Shown here: positions 9,092-17,165 of the stretch, piece by piece
Layout: each line of letters begins with the position of its first letter
Position numbering within the stretch: position 1 is the stretch's first letter
Source: Neobacillus novalis NBRC 102450
GTDB lineage: Bacteria > Bacillota > Bacilli > Bacillales > Cytobacillaceae
Direction of reading: 5' to 3'
DNA length: 64,000 nucleotides
Assembly (NCBI RefSeq): GCF_001591805.1
Contig: NZ_BCVP01000003.1
Span: 186,001 to 250,000, forward strand
The notes under the pieces: model-generated
Seen by the model: the letters and a program-made list of their open reading frames with translations, nothing else
Told to the model about the DNA's origin: nothing
Databases searched by the model: none
Translations under genes and position numbers: made by a program

Positions 9092-9842
9092 TCCTTGCTT
9101 TTCCTTTCCATTTATAAGGCAGCTTAATCATCGTTTCCGGAATATCAATCTCCTTTAAAAAATGGATTGCATCGAGAAGGATTTGCGTTTGCATATGCTG
9201 TTCACCCGCTCTGCCAAAGCTCCTCCCTAATGGAAACCGTAAATGCAATGACCTCGGAACCCTTACTTTCTTGGTTAATTCCGCTAAATGCGTAATCGAG
9301 ATGGTTGGTATCCCCGCTTTTTCAAGAGCAAATTGAATCAATCCCACGGATTGATGGCAAATATATCAGCCGGGATTCAAGATAACCGCATCTACCTTAT
9401 CTTCTCTCAGCTGTTTAAGAATGACCGGAATCGTTTCTTCTACCAGTGGTGTTGTATTAGGGATATAGCCCATTAAGCCGTAGTGTGTTGCGGCAGCATC
9501 GCCAATGATTCCATTCGAAGCCAATTCTTTTAAGCGGAATAACGGAAAGACACAATTCACATCCCGGTCGGCATCCGTTCGGTCAAAATGGGTATGGCTG
9601 ATCATCAAATCTTCTTCTGCTGCCGCCTGAGGTATGAACCGGACGGAAGGATCTCCGGCCTCGACATCAAAAACGGGCTGTGTTTTCAAATGAACACCTG
9701 CCGTTGTGATTAGGGCAAACACAGCCTCATTGGCTGGTTTAGTAAACCTGGTAATCGGGATATCCCCTTTAATAGGCTGAACCATATGTTTGGCCTTTTT
9801 ACTGACAATTGATTCAATCAACCGATTTCCGGATAATTTCAC
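9081..9842 (-). CDS. Probable selenoprotein, PrdB/GrdB (reductase selenoprotein B) family, Sec at in-frame UGA
   Basis: One frame of 254 codons with a single in-frame TGA at 9366-9368. Read as selenocysteine it gives a 253-residue protein with Sec159 in the context VILNPG-U-YICHQSVGLIQ, a U-x-x-C redox motif (Cys162). The part before (SHTHFDRTDADRDVNCVFPL, then GYIPNT) matches the glycine/sarcosine/betaine and D-proline reductase selenoprotein B family, where Sec follows a V-D-A-V-I-L strand. The part after continues the same fold (LEKAGIPTISITHLAEL). A hairpin fitting the bacterial SECIS rules follows the UGA. No ribosome site precedes the GTG at 9347, so separate translation of the second half is unlikely. 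The start is GTG with GGTGGGGGAAAG upstream, overlapping the previous gene by 29 bp. Sec machinery (selA, selB, selC, selD) is not in the window. A recent nonsense mutation is the alternative. Confidence 0.78.
9337..9368 (-). promoter_or_regulatory. Candidate bacterial SECIS element with its UGA codon
   Basis: Minus strand: TGA (9368-9366), ten bases, then ATCAATCC-GTG-GGATTGAT, a perfect 8-bp stem with a three-base loop starting with G. The loop begins 18 bases after the UGA. This meets the published bSECIS description: a loop about 16-37 bases from UGA with a G in its first two positions. The hairpin lies in coding sequence, as bacterial SECIS elements must. Confidence 0.72.
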
Positions 9843-10821
9843 CTTTCCCCCACCTTTCTGCCATCCAAAATAACCCTCCAGCTACACTTGATATCGATAC
9901 AAGGATAAAGAATAAAAGTGAAACCGTAACGGCGATTTCTTCTGAAACACCCAGCTCTTTAAAAAATAGTACATAACAGCCTTCGCGAACTCCTAAACCA
10001 TTTACACTGATAGGGAGCATAGTGATGACCGAAATAAGTGTTATGATCATCAACAATTCTAGCCATGGTATATCGATACCCAGTGATAAAAACAATAAAT
10101 CATTAATCCATGCAAGGCCAACCTGAAAAAGGATGGAGAGAATGGCAATGGATAACCACCACTTGATACCTTCCTTCCGATAATTTAAAGCAATTTCGGC
10201 AATTTTAGCAAGCTCCGTTTTTATCTTTGTGACCCATTCTTTTATTTTTGATTTAGGAGTTTGAGTAGCCACGCTAGTATTTTTCCTCTTTCCCTTAATC
10301 CAAACACTGATTAGGAAGGAAACTAACAAAATCGCCCCTAATACTAGTATGATTGGCAAGAGAAAGGATCTTGCTGATTCGATAAAAAACGAAGAAAAGA
10401 TAGCGATAGCAACAAGCGCAGTCCCGCTTGTGATACGTTCAAATGCCACAGAGGCTGTTGCTATCGGAATTCCTGTGGTTCTGCCTAAATAATAAACACG
10501 GACGACATCCCCACCGACACTTCCTGGCAAAAAATTATTGAAAAATAAGCCAATATAATAGAAACGCCCCAATTTTAATACTGAGGCGTCTTGCTTTTGA
10601 TCTTGATTTAATGAAGAGTCAACGAGCAATTTCCATTTCAAAATACTTGAGAGCACTGTTAGTTGGATAGCAATAAAGGCGGCAATGAAATAAACGGAAG
10701 ACCCTTCCTTTACTGTCTCAATCACTTTGCTCCACTCCATTTTAGTGAGAATCCAATAGATTAAAATAGTGCTTCCTAAAATTCTTATGATTAACCCTTT
10801 TTTATCCAATTTAGCAGCCAT
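9814..10821 (-). CDS. YbhN/MprF-type flippase-domain membrane protein (UPF0104)
   Basis: 335 residues, about eight membrane segments. The family hallmarks are present: GRFYYIGLFFNNFLPGSVGG (about 85-105) with D-VVRVYYLGR, the ERITSG motif, and near the C-terminus the motif LPISVNGLGVREGCYV. These belong to the lysylphosphatidylglycerol-synthase transmembrane domain family, several of which move lipids or glycolipids across membranes. It starts at a TAATG junction (1-bp overlap with the upstream gene) and overlaps the selenoprotein-like gene by 29 bp. E. coli ydj/ynj has no counterpart, so this is a local addition. Substrate unknown. Confidence 0.8.
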   Translation of the reverse strand: MAAKLDKKGLIIRILGSTILIYWILTKMEWSKVIETVKEGSSVYFIAAFIAIQLTVLSSILKWKLLVDSSLNQDQKQDASVLKLGRFYYIGLFFNNFLPGSVGGDVVRVYYLGRTTGIPIATASVAFERITSGTALVAIAIFSSFFIESARSFLLPIILVLGAILLVSFLISVWIKGKRKNTSVATQTPKSKIKEWVTKIKTELAKIAEIALNYRKEGIKWWLSIAILSILFQVGLAWINDLLFLSLGIDIPWLELLMIITLISVITMLPISVNGLGVREGCYVLFFKELGVSEEIAVTVSLLFFILVSISSVAGGLFWMAERWGKGEIIRKSVD

Positions 10822-11999
10822 TACCCATTTGCTCCTTGTTTCCCTTTACCTCTGGCCTGTAATTTGGGACGAAGAATCATACCGATGACGGCAAGAGCAA
10901 TGACAATGGTAAAGATGAAAAACAATATTTTCACTGTGCTCGTGGCGTTTTGGCCAAGATAGGAATAGAGAATTGTCGCTGGTAACTGTCCTATTCCCGT
11001 TGCCCAGAAAAATTGCCAAAAAGATATCGAGGTCACACCAGCAGCATAGCTGACAAGGTCAAATGATACAATCGGAACAAGTCTGGCAATAAAGACTGCG
11101 TGTTTTCCATACTTTTCAAAAAATTGATCCCACCAATTTAAGGCTTTCTTCGTTACCATTTTTTCAACAACAGGTCGGCCTAACATTTTGGCCAAATAAA
11201 AACAAAGGACTGCCCCTGCCATGGCACTGCTCCAGGAGAGGACTGCTCCCCATACCCAGCCGAATAATAACCCATTCGTAAATGTGATGACAAATGCCGG
11301 AAGCGGTGCAATAATCGCTTGAAACACCATTAATAATCCTGAGACAACGGCGGCAAGCGGCCCAAATGAAAGTAGATAATCTCGAAATCCCTCTACATCC
11401 GCATCTTTCAAATATCCAGAGGCTTGATTAAATAAATCGCGGATATCACCCTGTCCCAAATATACTAACAAGAAGAGGGCAATTAAGCCATACAAAGACA
11501 TCATGCCAAACTTTTGGAAACGTGATAATTGGTTCCATCCCGTTTTGGAAGCCGTTTTTGTTTTTGTTTTTTTACTGGACCATACAGCAAATGCCATGAT
11601 GGCAATTCCGATTGGAATTAGGATGATGAGAAGGATGTTCATCCCATCAAGTGTTAACATTTCTTCTAAAAACAGTGATTTCCTTACTACATAAGAAGGG
11701 AGGATTGAAAAACTGCCCCCGGTAATCGTGATAACTGCGGTAACGGCCATACAAAGAATACTAATCACCACTGAGATACGAGCCGACTCCCAAATAGCAA
11801 ATTTTTTTGCGTTCATAAACGTTGTTAAAAAATAAAACCATAAGCCAGTAAGCAGCGAAATTGTAACCATATATTCACTGTCAAAACGCATATCGAGCCA
11901 AGAATTTTGAATCAACAGGATAGCAATAGCCAATCCAATTAAAAAGAATAAAAATACCGCTGCGACTAATTGAATGAAGGCGCGAATAATGTTTGTCAT
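10821..11999 (-). CDS. TVP38/TMEM64 (DedA-related) membrane protein, YdjX/YdjZ-like
   Basis: 392 residues. The C-terminal ~190 residues are the SNARE-associated/TVP38 domain: FTNGLLFGWVWGAVLSW, FYLAKMLGRPVVE and the hallmark ARLVPIVSFDLVSYAAG (about 310-330). The N-terminal ~180 residues add about four membrane helices not found in the short YdjX/YdjZ forms. Related DedA-type proteins act in lipid or ion movement across the membrane; the role here is unknown. The ATG follows AAGGGGAAGAAG, 13 bp after the lipoprotein gene. Confidence 0.82.
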   Translation of the reverse strand: MTNIIRAFIQLVAAVFLFFLIGLAIAILLIQNSWLDMRFDSEYMVTISLLTGLWFYFLTTFMNAKKFAIWESARISVVISILCMAVTAVITITGGSFSILPSYVVRKSLFLEEMLTLDGMNILLIILIPIGIAIMAFAVWSSKKTKTKTASKTGWNQLSRFQKFGMMSLYGLIALFLLVYLGQGDIRDLFNQASGYLKDADVEGFRDYLLSFGPLAAVVSGLLMVFQAIIAPLPAFVITFTNGLLFGWVWGAVLSWSSAMAGAVLCFYLAKMLGRPVVEKMVTKKALNWWDQFFEKYGKHAVFIARLVPIVSFDLVSYAAGVTSISFWQFFWATGIGQLPATILYSYLGQNATSTVKILFFIFTIVIALAVIGMILRPKLQARGKGKQGANG

Positions 12000-12012
12000 C
12001 TTCTTCCCCTTA

Positions 12013-12738
12013 TTACTTTTCTATTGAATACGTTAGAATAACAGGTGTTCCATCCTTAGGAAGCACTTTTGCATTACCATGGAATTCCGCATGGCCGCCA
12101 TCAAACGTACCAACAGGCTGATTGGAATTACTGGTGATTCCTGCAGGACAGCTATCAAAGCACATATAGCAGCCTGTCATTTTGGCCGCTTGGACATCGT
12201 AATTGCCGCCAAAACGATAAACAATTTTTTTCCCGGTGGAATCAACCATGACATCATTAATATCATACTCTTTTTTGGCATCCGCCCAAGTAACTGTAAC
12301 CAAAACTTGGTCGCCTAATATATATTTGCCGCCATCTTTTTCCTCAAACTCTTTGCTTGCGTCTCCACCCTTTTCAACTGCAGGGGTCCCGTCAATTTCT
12401 TTTAATGCTTCGTTAAATTTTAGAGGATTTGCATAGGCTGACAATACAGATTGATTGCCGTATTTACCCTCAACCCAGTTAAGACCGTGACGAGTAGGTG
12501 TAACAAGGTATTTCCCATTAACAGTAGCATAAACTTTTACGACTTTCTTTTCTTTGTCAATATAGATGGGATGTTCTTTCGTAACAACTTGTTCCGCATT
12601 CTGTCCCTCTTTATTTTCCGTATTTGTCGGCGAATCCTTGCTGTCTGAGGTAGATTTCGAACTGCATGCCGATAAAACAACCATGGCTAACGCAGCAAGA
12701 ATTAGAAATTTAAATATGTGAGCTGATTTTTTCTTCAT
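12013..12738 (-). CDS. YdjY-like lipoprotein with C-terminal Cys cluster
   Basis: 241 residues. The signal peptide ends in LSAC (lipobox), followed by a Ser/Thr/Asn-rich linker to about residue 50. The domain core has IYIDKEKKVVKVYATVNGKY, PTRHGLNWV and late TGCYMCFDSCPAGITSNSN, in which three Cys (C-x2-C-x3-C) may bind metal or act in redox chemistry. This pattern fits the YdjY family, which in E. coli lies between ydjX and ydjZ. It is the first gene of the operon, with GGGAGAGAAGCTAT before the ATG. It probably faces the outside of the membrane as a partner of the downstream redox enzyme or transporter (inference). Confidence 0.72.
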   Translation of the reverse strand: MKKKSAHIFKFLILAALAMVVLSACSSKSTSDSKDSPTNTENKEGQNAEQVVTKEHPIYIDKEKKVVKVYATVNGKYLVTPTRHGLNWVEGKYGNQSVLSAYANPLKFNEALKEIDGTPAVEKGGDASKEFEEKDGGKYILGDQVLVTVTWADAKKEYDINDVMVDSTGKKIVYRFGGNYDVQAAKMTGCYMCFDSCPAGITSNSNQPVGTFDGGHAEFHGNAKVLPKDGTPVILTYSIEK

Positions 12739-12814
12739 ATAGCTTCTCTCCCTAATTGTGGAAAATATAAATATAAAGACCTTTGCGGTTTAAATTATAT
12801 AGAAATATCCAGTT

Positions 12815-12844
12815 ATTATAAATTCAATTAATCTATTATTTCAA
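12815..12844 (-). promoter_or_regulatory. Candidate sigma-A promoter of the selenoprotein operon
   Basis: Minus strand: TTGAAA, 18 bases, TATAAT, ending about 77 bp before the first ATG. It is the best match in the 208-bp gap between the lipoprotein gene and the kynA stop. A second TATAAT-like box lies nearer the gene without a good -35. Confidence 0.5.
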
Positions 12845-12901
12845 TGGAAATCAATCGATTTTTTGAATGAAAGCAAATTCAACATTCTTTATCAAACCGG
12901 A

Positions 12902-12930
12902 AAGAAGCCCATCTCAACGATGGACTTCTT
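12902..12930 (-). terminator. Terminator after kynA
   Basis: Minus strand: AAGAAGTCCATC-GTTGA-GATGGGCTTCTT, a 12-bp stem with one G-U pair, then TCC. It closes the four-gene catabolic operon. The T run is short, so efficiency may be moderate. Confidence 0.7.
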
Positions 12931-12946
12931 TAAGTGGCATGAGTAT

Positions 12947-13807
12947 TTATAATTCAGTTCGGATATCCCATAATTCCGAGAAGAACCGATGTTCAAGTAC
13001 CTTTTTCAAATAATTTACTCCGGAAGATCCGCCAGTTCCCGGCTTGAATCCGATGATGCGCTCGACCGTCTTCATATGTCGAAAACGCCATTGCTGTAAC
13101 CAGTCTTCAATGTCCACAAGCTTTTCAGCCAATTGATACAAATCCCAATATTGATCAACATTTTTGTATACTTCCAGCCACGCCTTTTTAACAGACGCAT
13201 CGTTTTTGTAAGGAATCGAATAGTCTCGATTAAGGACCTCTGGATTAATATCGAATCCTGCTTTCGCAAGCGCTTTAATGGATACATCATAGATACTTGG
13301 CGCATGAAAGGCTTTTTCTAATTGACTGTGAAGACTGGGATCCTTTTTATATATCTTTAAAATATGGCTTGTTTTATAGCCAAGGGCAAATTCAATCATT
13401 CGATATTGATAGGATTGAAAACCAGAAGCCTGACCCAAGGAATCCCTAAACTCCATATATTCTGCTGGTGTCAGCGTGGAAAGGACATCCCAGGCAGATA
13501 TGATTTGGGCTTGAATTTTGGATACTCGCGCTAATCGCTTAAAGGCAGTTGATAATTCATCCCGTTGTATGCATTCGATTGCAGAATTTACCTCATGGAG
13601 AATCAGCTTCATCCAAAGCTCGTTCACCTGGTGGATAATAATAAAAAGCAATTCATCATGATGATCTGATAATCTTACCTGACTAGACAAAATTTTGTCT
13701 AAAGATAAATATTCCCCGTAGGTCATCGTGTTTAAAAAATCAGTATGAATATTTTTTTCAGCATCAACTGCGGAATTCTCATTACCCTTCTTTTCATTCA
13801 AGTCCAT
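12947..13807 (-). CDS. kynA: Tryptophan 2,3-dioxygenase
   Basis: 286 residues. Opens the indole ring of L-tryptophan with O2 to N-formylkynurenine using haem. Family motifs are complete: [42 protein letters not shown], the haem-ligand His in [13 protein letters not shown], and [10 protein letters not shown] near the end. The start ATG has AAAGGGGTG nearby. It is the last gene of the operon, 23 bp after the CocE-type hydrolase. No kynB, kynU or further kynurenine genes are in the window, so the product must be handled elsewhere or the cluster serves another pathway. Confidence 0.95.
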   Translation of the reverse strand: MDLNEKKGNENSAVDAEKNIHTDFLNTMTYGEYLSLDKILSSQVRLSDHHDELLFIIIHQVNELWMKLILHEVNSAIECIQRDELSTAFKRLARVSKIQAQIISAWDVLSTLTPAEYMEFRDSLGQASGFQSYQYRMIEFALGYKTSHILKIYKKDPSLHSQLEKAFHAPSIYDVSIKALAKAGFDINPEVLNRDYSIPYKNDASVKKAWLEVYKNVDQYWDLYQLAEKLVDIEDWLQQWRFRHMKTVERIIGFKPGTGGSSGVNYLKKVLEHRFFSELWDIRTEL

Positions 13808-13830
13808 TCACCCCTTAAAAGATATTGCGC

Positions 13831-15960
13831 TTATAACAAGCCATGTAATACAGGTAAGTTTATATAACTTTGGTATTGTTCATTATGGAAAATAGATTGC
13901 TTAACAATCATGGTTTCAGAATCTTCATATGGATTTTTTCCTGTATTGGTATTCGGAAAAGCAACAAATTTATTAGATGAGGTAATTGAAAACCGAATTC
14001 TACGACCTTTTTTAAAAGTATGAGCAATGTTTTGCAGAAAAATAGTGTATTTCTCAATCTTCCCTGGAGTGAGCAGTTCCGGAGCATCGTAGCCATTACG
14101 ATATTTTGCCCTGACAATGTAGTCGGAGAGCCGAATCGAATTTCCGGTTTCATCAACCTCGCCTAAGGTCACAACCCAATCGGTATCGAGCCCCGTACTG
14201 GAAGCATAGATTTCAGCAGATAGTTCCCCGGCAATCGCCACGTCTTCCTTTAGAACCTCACTTGTATAAACGAGAATATCATTTCTAATTTCAAATTTAT
14301 TGAGAATTTCCGGCTCTCTTTCACCGCTGAATTCAAACGGATGATTGGGATTATAAATAAATGAATCTTCTGGTGACGCATCTGGCGGTGAAGTCCGTAA
14401 CACACCATCGCCATTGCTGGAATTGGCCTGCCCATTACTTGCTAAATAAAATTTTGTTACAGTCGCCTCTTCAGGTGTCCAATTGTTGGACGTCCTCCAT
14501 TCATTATCTCCTACAACATAGTAGGTTGCTCTTGGTTCGTGATCAATCCCATTTTCAATCCCTTTTAAAAAGCGATCAAACCATCTAAGCACCATGACAT
14601 CATAATCATAAACAACGGCATCATTGCTAAAACTAGCACCTTGATAATCCCTCGCCCTGTTTGGATTGTGTTCCCAAGGTCCCAGCCAAATTTTTCGATT
14701 AGCAACATTGTGTTCGGTTAACATTCTCCACGTTTCAGAAACGCCCGGGCTATCGCCATCATACCAACCCGAGATAACAAACATGGGAACTTTTACTTGG
14801 TCACCTCGTTTGGAAAACGTACAATTCTCCCAAAATTCGTCATACTCAGGGTGTTCACTCCAAATATCCCATGGACCTGAATTCTTCCCAATGATTTTTT
14901 GCGGAATTTCCTTAATCGGCCTAGCATCGACTGCTTCCTCAACACTCACTGTTTGCCCCGCAAATATTTCAAAATCCGTTCTAGTGCCAACTGATTGCGC
15001 TAATGTCCAACTTAACAATGGCCAGGAACAAACGGTTCCACCTCTTCTTACTGTATCAATGAAGGGGGAACCAACATTTACTTCATCAACCACCGCTTTT
15101 AAATTTGGATGACCGCTTGTTGCCGCTGACACAGCGACATAGCCCAAATAAGATGCTCCCCACATCCCAACATTTCTGTCCGACCAATCTTGATTGATGA
15201 TCCAATCGATTGTGTCACTGCCATCATCTCGTTCATGATAAAATGGCACCAATTCTCCCTCCGAATCAGCACGTCCCCTTACATCCTGGTTCACTACGGC
15301 ATAACCTTTGTTAACCCATCTCATTAAAAATTCTTTTTTCCCATTCCTGTCATAACACGATCTTATTAGAATGGTCGGTACCTTTTGACCCTTTTCAATC
15401 CCTTCCGGCAGATAGACATCAGTTGCTAATTTAATCCCATCTCTCATTGGTATCAAATAGGTTCCACAATCATTAATTCCATAATCAGGTTTTGATAATA
15501 ACGGGTCATCGTAGACAACTAGCGGTGTCAGTTTTTCAAACCCGTCTTTTACGATGATTTCCATTCCATTTCGATTTGGACAGACAAAGGCAATGATTTC
15601 TCCTTCAACAGTAACGATATCTAAGGCTGTATCATTTCTAAATGCCCAAACCTGTGATGTAAGCTGTTGCCCTCCTATAGCTGATTGATATGTAAGATGT
15701 TTTTTATATAAATCACCATTTTCTAAGACAACTTCATCCTCTATCCATTGCTCCTTTAGATAATGCTTGATATTTTCATAGACTTTTTGAAAAGGAAAAA
15801 TTGCTTTAAGGTTTGCTGCTTTTTTCTCTTCCTGCATTTGTGTTCTTTGACGCCTGTCTACTTTTGCATGCATGATGTTTTTTTCAGTAAAGTGAATTTT
15901 CCCCTCGTACACACCTGCACAATAATAATTAAAAATCGTTGTATTTAAATAACTGCTCAT
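13831..15960 (-). CDS. CocE/NonD-family serine hydrolase (X-Pro dipeptidyl-peptidase-like, S15)
   Basis: 709 residues from the ATG at 15960, chosen because AGGAGGGG stands just upstream; the frame stays open 16 codons further. Residues ~1-170 are an N-terminal extension I cannot assign. The alpha/beta-hydrolase domain follows (GTYLIPMRDGIKLATDVYLP), with the nucleophile in GASYLG, Asp in SGWYDGD and His in LGPWEHNP, so the triad is complete. The last ~230 residues are the jelly-roll C-terminal domain of this family. Members cleave esters, amides or acyl-proline bonds. The context with a dipeptidase-like gene suggests amide or peptide breakdown. No signal peptide is seen, so it should be cytoplasmic. 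Confidence 0.85.
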   Translation of the reverse strand: MSSYLNTTIFNYYCAGVYEGKIHFTEKNIMHAKVDRRQRTQMQEEKKAANLKAIFPFQKVYENIKHYLKEQWIEDEVVLENGDLYKKHLTYQSAIGGQQLTSQVWAFRNDTALDIVTVEGEIIAFVCPNRNGMEIIVKDGFEKLTPLVVYDDPLLSKPDYGINDCGTYLIPMRDGIKLATDVYLPEGIEKGQKVPTILIRSCYDRNGKKEFLMRWVNKGYAVVNQDVRGRADSEGELVPFYHERDDGSDTIDWIINQDWSDRNVGMWGASYLGYVAVSAATSGHPNLKAVVDEVNVGSPFIDTVRRGGTVCSWPLLSWTLAQSVGTRTDFEIFAGQTVSVEEAVDARPIKEIPQKIIGKNSGPWDIWSEHPEYDEFWENCTFSKRGDQVKVPMFVISGWYDGDSPGVSETWRMLTEHNVANRKIWLGPWEHNPNRARDYQGASFSNDAVVYDYDVMVLRWFDRFLKGIENGIDHEPRATYYVVGDNEWRTSNNWTPEEATVTKFYLASNGQANSSNGDGVLRTSPPDASPEDSFIYNPNHPFEFSGEREPEILNKFEIRNDILVYTSEVLKEDVAIAGELSAEIYASSTGLDTDWVVTLGEVDETGNSIRLSDYIVRAKYRNGYDAPELLTPGKIEKYTIFLQNIAHTFKKGRRIRFSITSSNKFVAFPNTNTGKNPYEDSETMIVKQSIFHNEQYQSYINLPVLHGLL

Positions 15961-15988
15961 TTTTCCAACCCCTCCTGTTTTCCATGTT

Positions 15989-17155
15989 TTATCCACAGAC
16001 TTCTTCAAATACCCTCAACCAATTACCGCCGATAATTTTTTGGATTTCTGAATCTGCATAACCTCTAGCAATTAACCCTCTAGTAAAATTGATAAAATAG
16101 CTGTATTTTTCTAGTCCAATGATGCTTTCGGTTGACGGACCATTGCCCTTGGCAAACCCTAATTTAGGAGCAATGTTTTCCTTAAAATAAATCAATGACC
16201 ATGTCACATCACTCATCGGCCAATCCGTACCTATCCCAACATGGTCAACACCTACCAAATTAATGATGTAATCAATATGATCTAACACATGGTTAATTGT
16301 CGTTTGATTAGGATCATCGTGTATAAACCACGGCATCGCAAAGACACCAATCACACCACCCGTATTTGCAATCGCCTTAATCTCCTCATCGCTTTTACAG
16401 CGCATATGATTGAAAATATTTTCAACCCCGGTATGCGAGGCAATCACTGGTTTCTTGGAATAGCGACATGCATCAAGAGTCGTTTGTTTTCCGCAATGAC
16501 TTGTGTCTACAATGATTCCGAGCTCGTTAAGCCGTTCGATAAAGTTAATTCCGAAATTGGTAATGCCGGCATTTGATTTTTCAGCACAACCCGCTCCTAT
16601 GTAATTTTGTGTATTATAAGTTAGTTGGAGGACCCTCAAACCAAAGTCATAGAGTGACTCGAGTAATTCTAAATTTGTTCCTAACCCATGTGTTTCTTGA
16701 GCGGTAATAATACCAGCTTTAAGATTTTGCTGTTTAGCTGCTCTAATCTCATCAGCAGATACCGCTTTGCTTAACCAAGCAATTGAATCAAACTGTTGTT
16801 GTACTTCTGCCATACTCATAATGATACTTTCAAGACTTGATAAATTTAATTGTCTATTTCCAGCGGTAATTCCTGACTGGTACCATTCATCTTTAAATTC
16901 AGGAATCTCGTCATTCACAGACATCCTTGAAATCAACTTACTTGACATTCCACTATATGTCATCATGTCGTCTTTAAAGGGTTCGCAGCGATCCTTTAGT
17001 TTGTTTGAAATTTCTTCTGGAATTGCACTTGGTGATAACGGGCCTTGAAATAGCATATCGATAATAATCGAATTTTCATGGAGCAGTAATGCACGTTCTT
17101 CTTCCTCATTTGTTAAGTCAAATTTGAACAATCCTTGTTTACAATTAATCATCAT
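15989..17155 (-). CDS. M19 (renal dipeptidase-like) metallopeptidase family protein, divergent metal site
   Basis: 388 residues. Motifs of the membrane dipeptidase family are seen: TAQETHGLG (middle Glu), IVDTSHCG and PVIASHTGVENIF (zinc His region), GVIGVFAMPWF and GIGTDWPMSD. The usual N-terminal His-x-Asp pair is not visible; the equivalent stretch reads SIIIDMLFQG, with only the Asp. Activity on dipeptides is therefore uncertain, and the protein may act on another amide or use one metal. It follows the OCD-family gene by 10 bp in the same operon. Confidence 0.78.
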   Translation of the reverse strand: MMINCKQGLFKFDLTNEEEERALLLHENSIIIDMLFQGPLSPSAIPEEISNKLKDRCEPFKDDMMTYSGMSSKLISRMSVNDEIPEFKDEWYQSGITAGNRQLNLSSLESIIMSMAEVQQQFDSIAWLSKAVSADEIRAAKQQNLKAGIITAQETHGLGTNLELLESLYDFGLRVLQLTYNTQNYIGAGCAEKSNAGITNFGINFIERLNELGIIVDTSHCGKQTTLDACRYSKKPVIASHTGVENIFNHMRCKSDEEIKAIANTGGVIGVFAMPWFIHDDPNQTTINHVLDHIDYIINLVGVDHVGIGTDWPMSDVTWSLIYFKENIAPKLGFAKGNGPSTESIIGLEKYSYFINFTRGLIARGYADSEIQKIIGGNWLRVFEEVCG

Positions 17156-17165
17156 TCATACCGCC

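Noticed and set aside
9366..9368. TGA splitting a gene into two short genes (9081-9347 and 9366-9842), or a pseudogene
   Set aside because: The frame is continuous across the TGA, the second part lacks a ribosome site, the family places Sec here, and a SECIS-like hairpin follows. A nonsense mutation remains possible but is the less economical reading.
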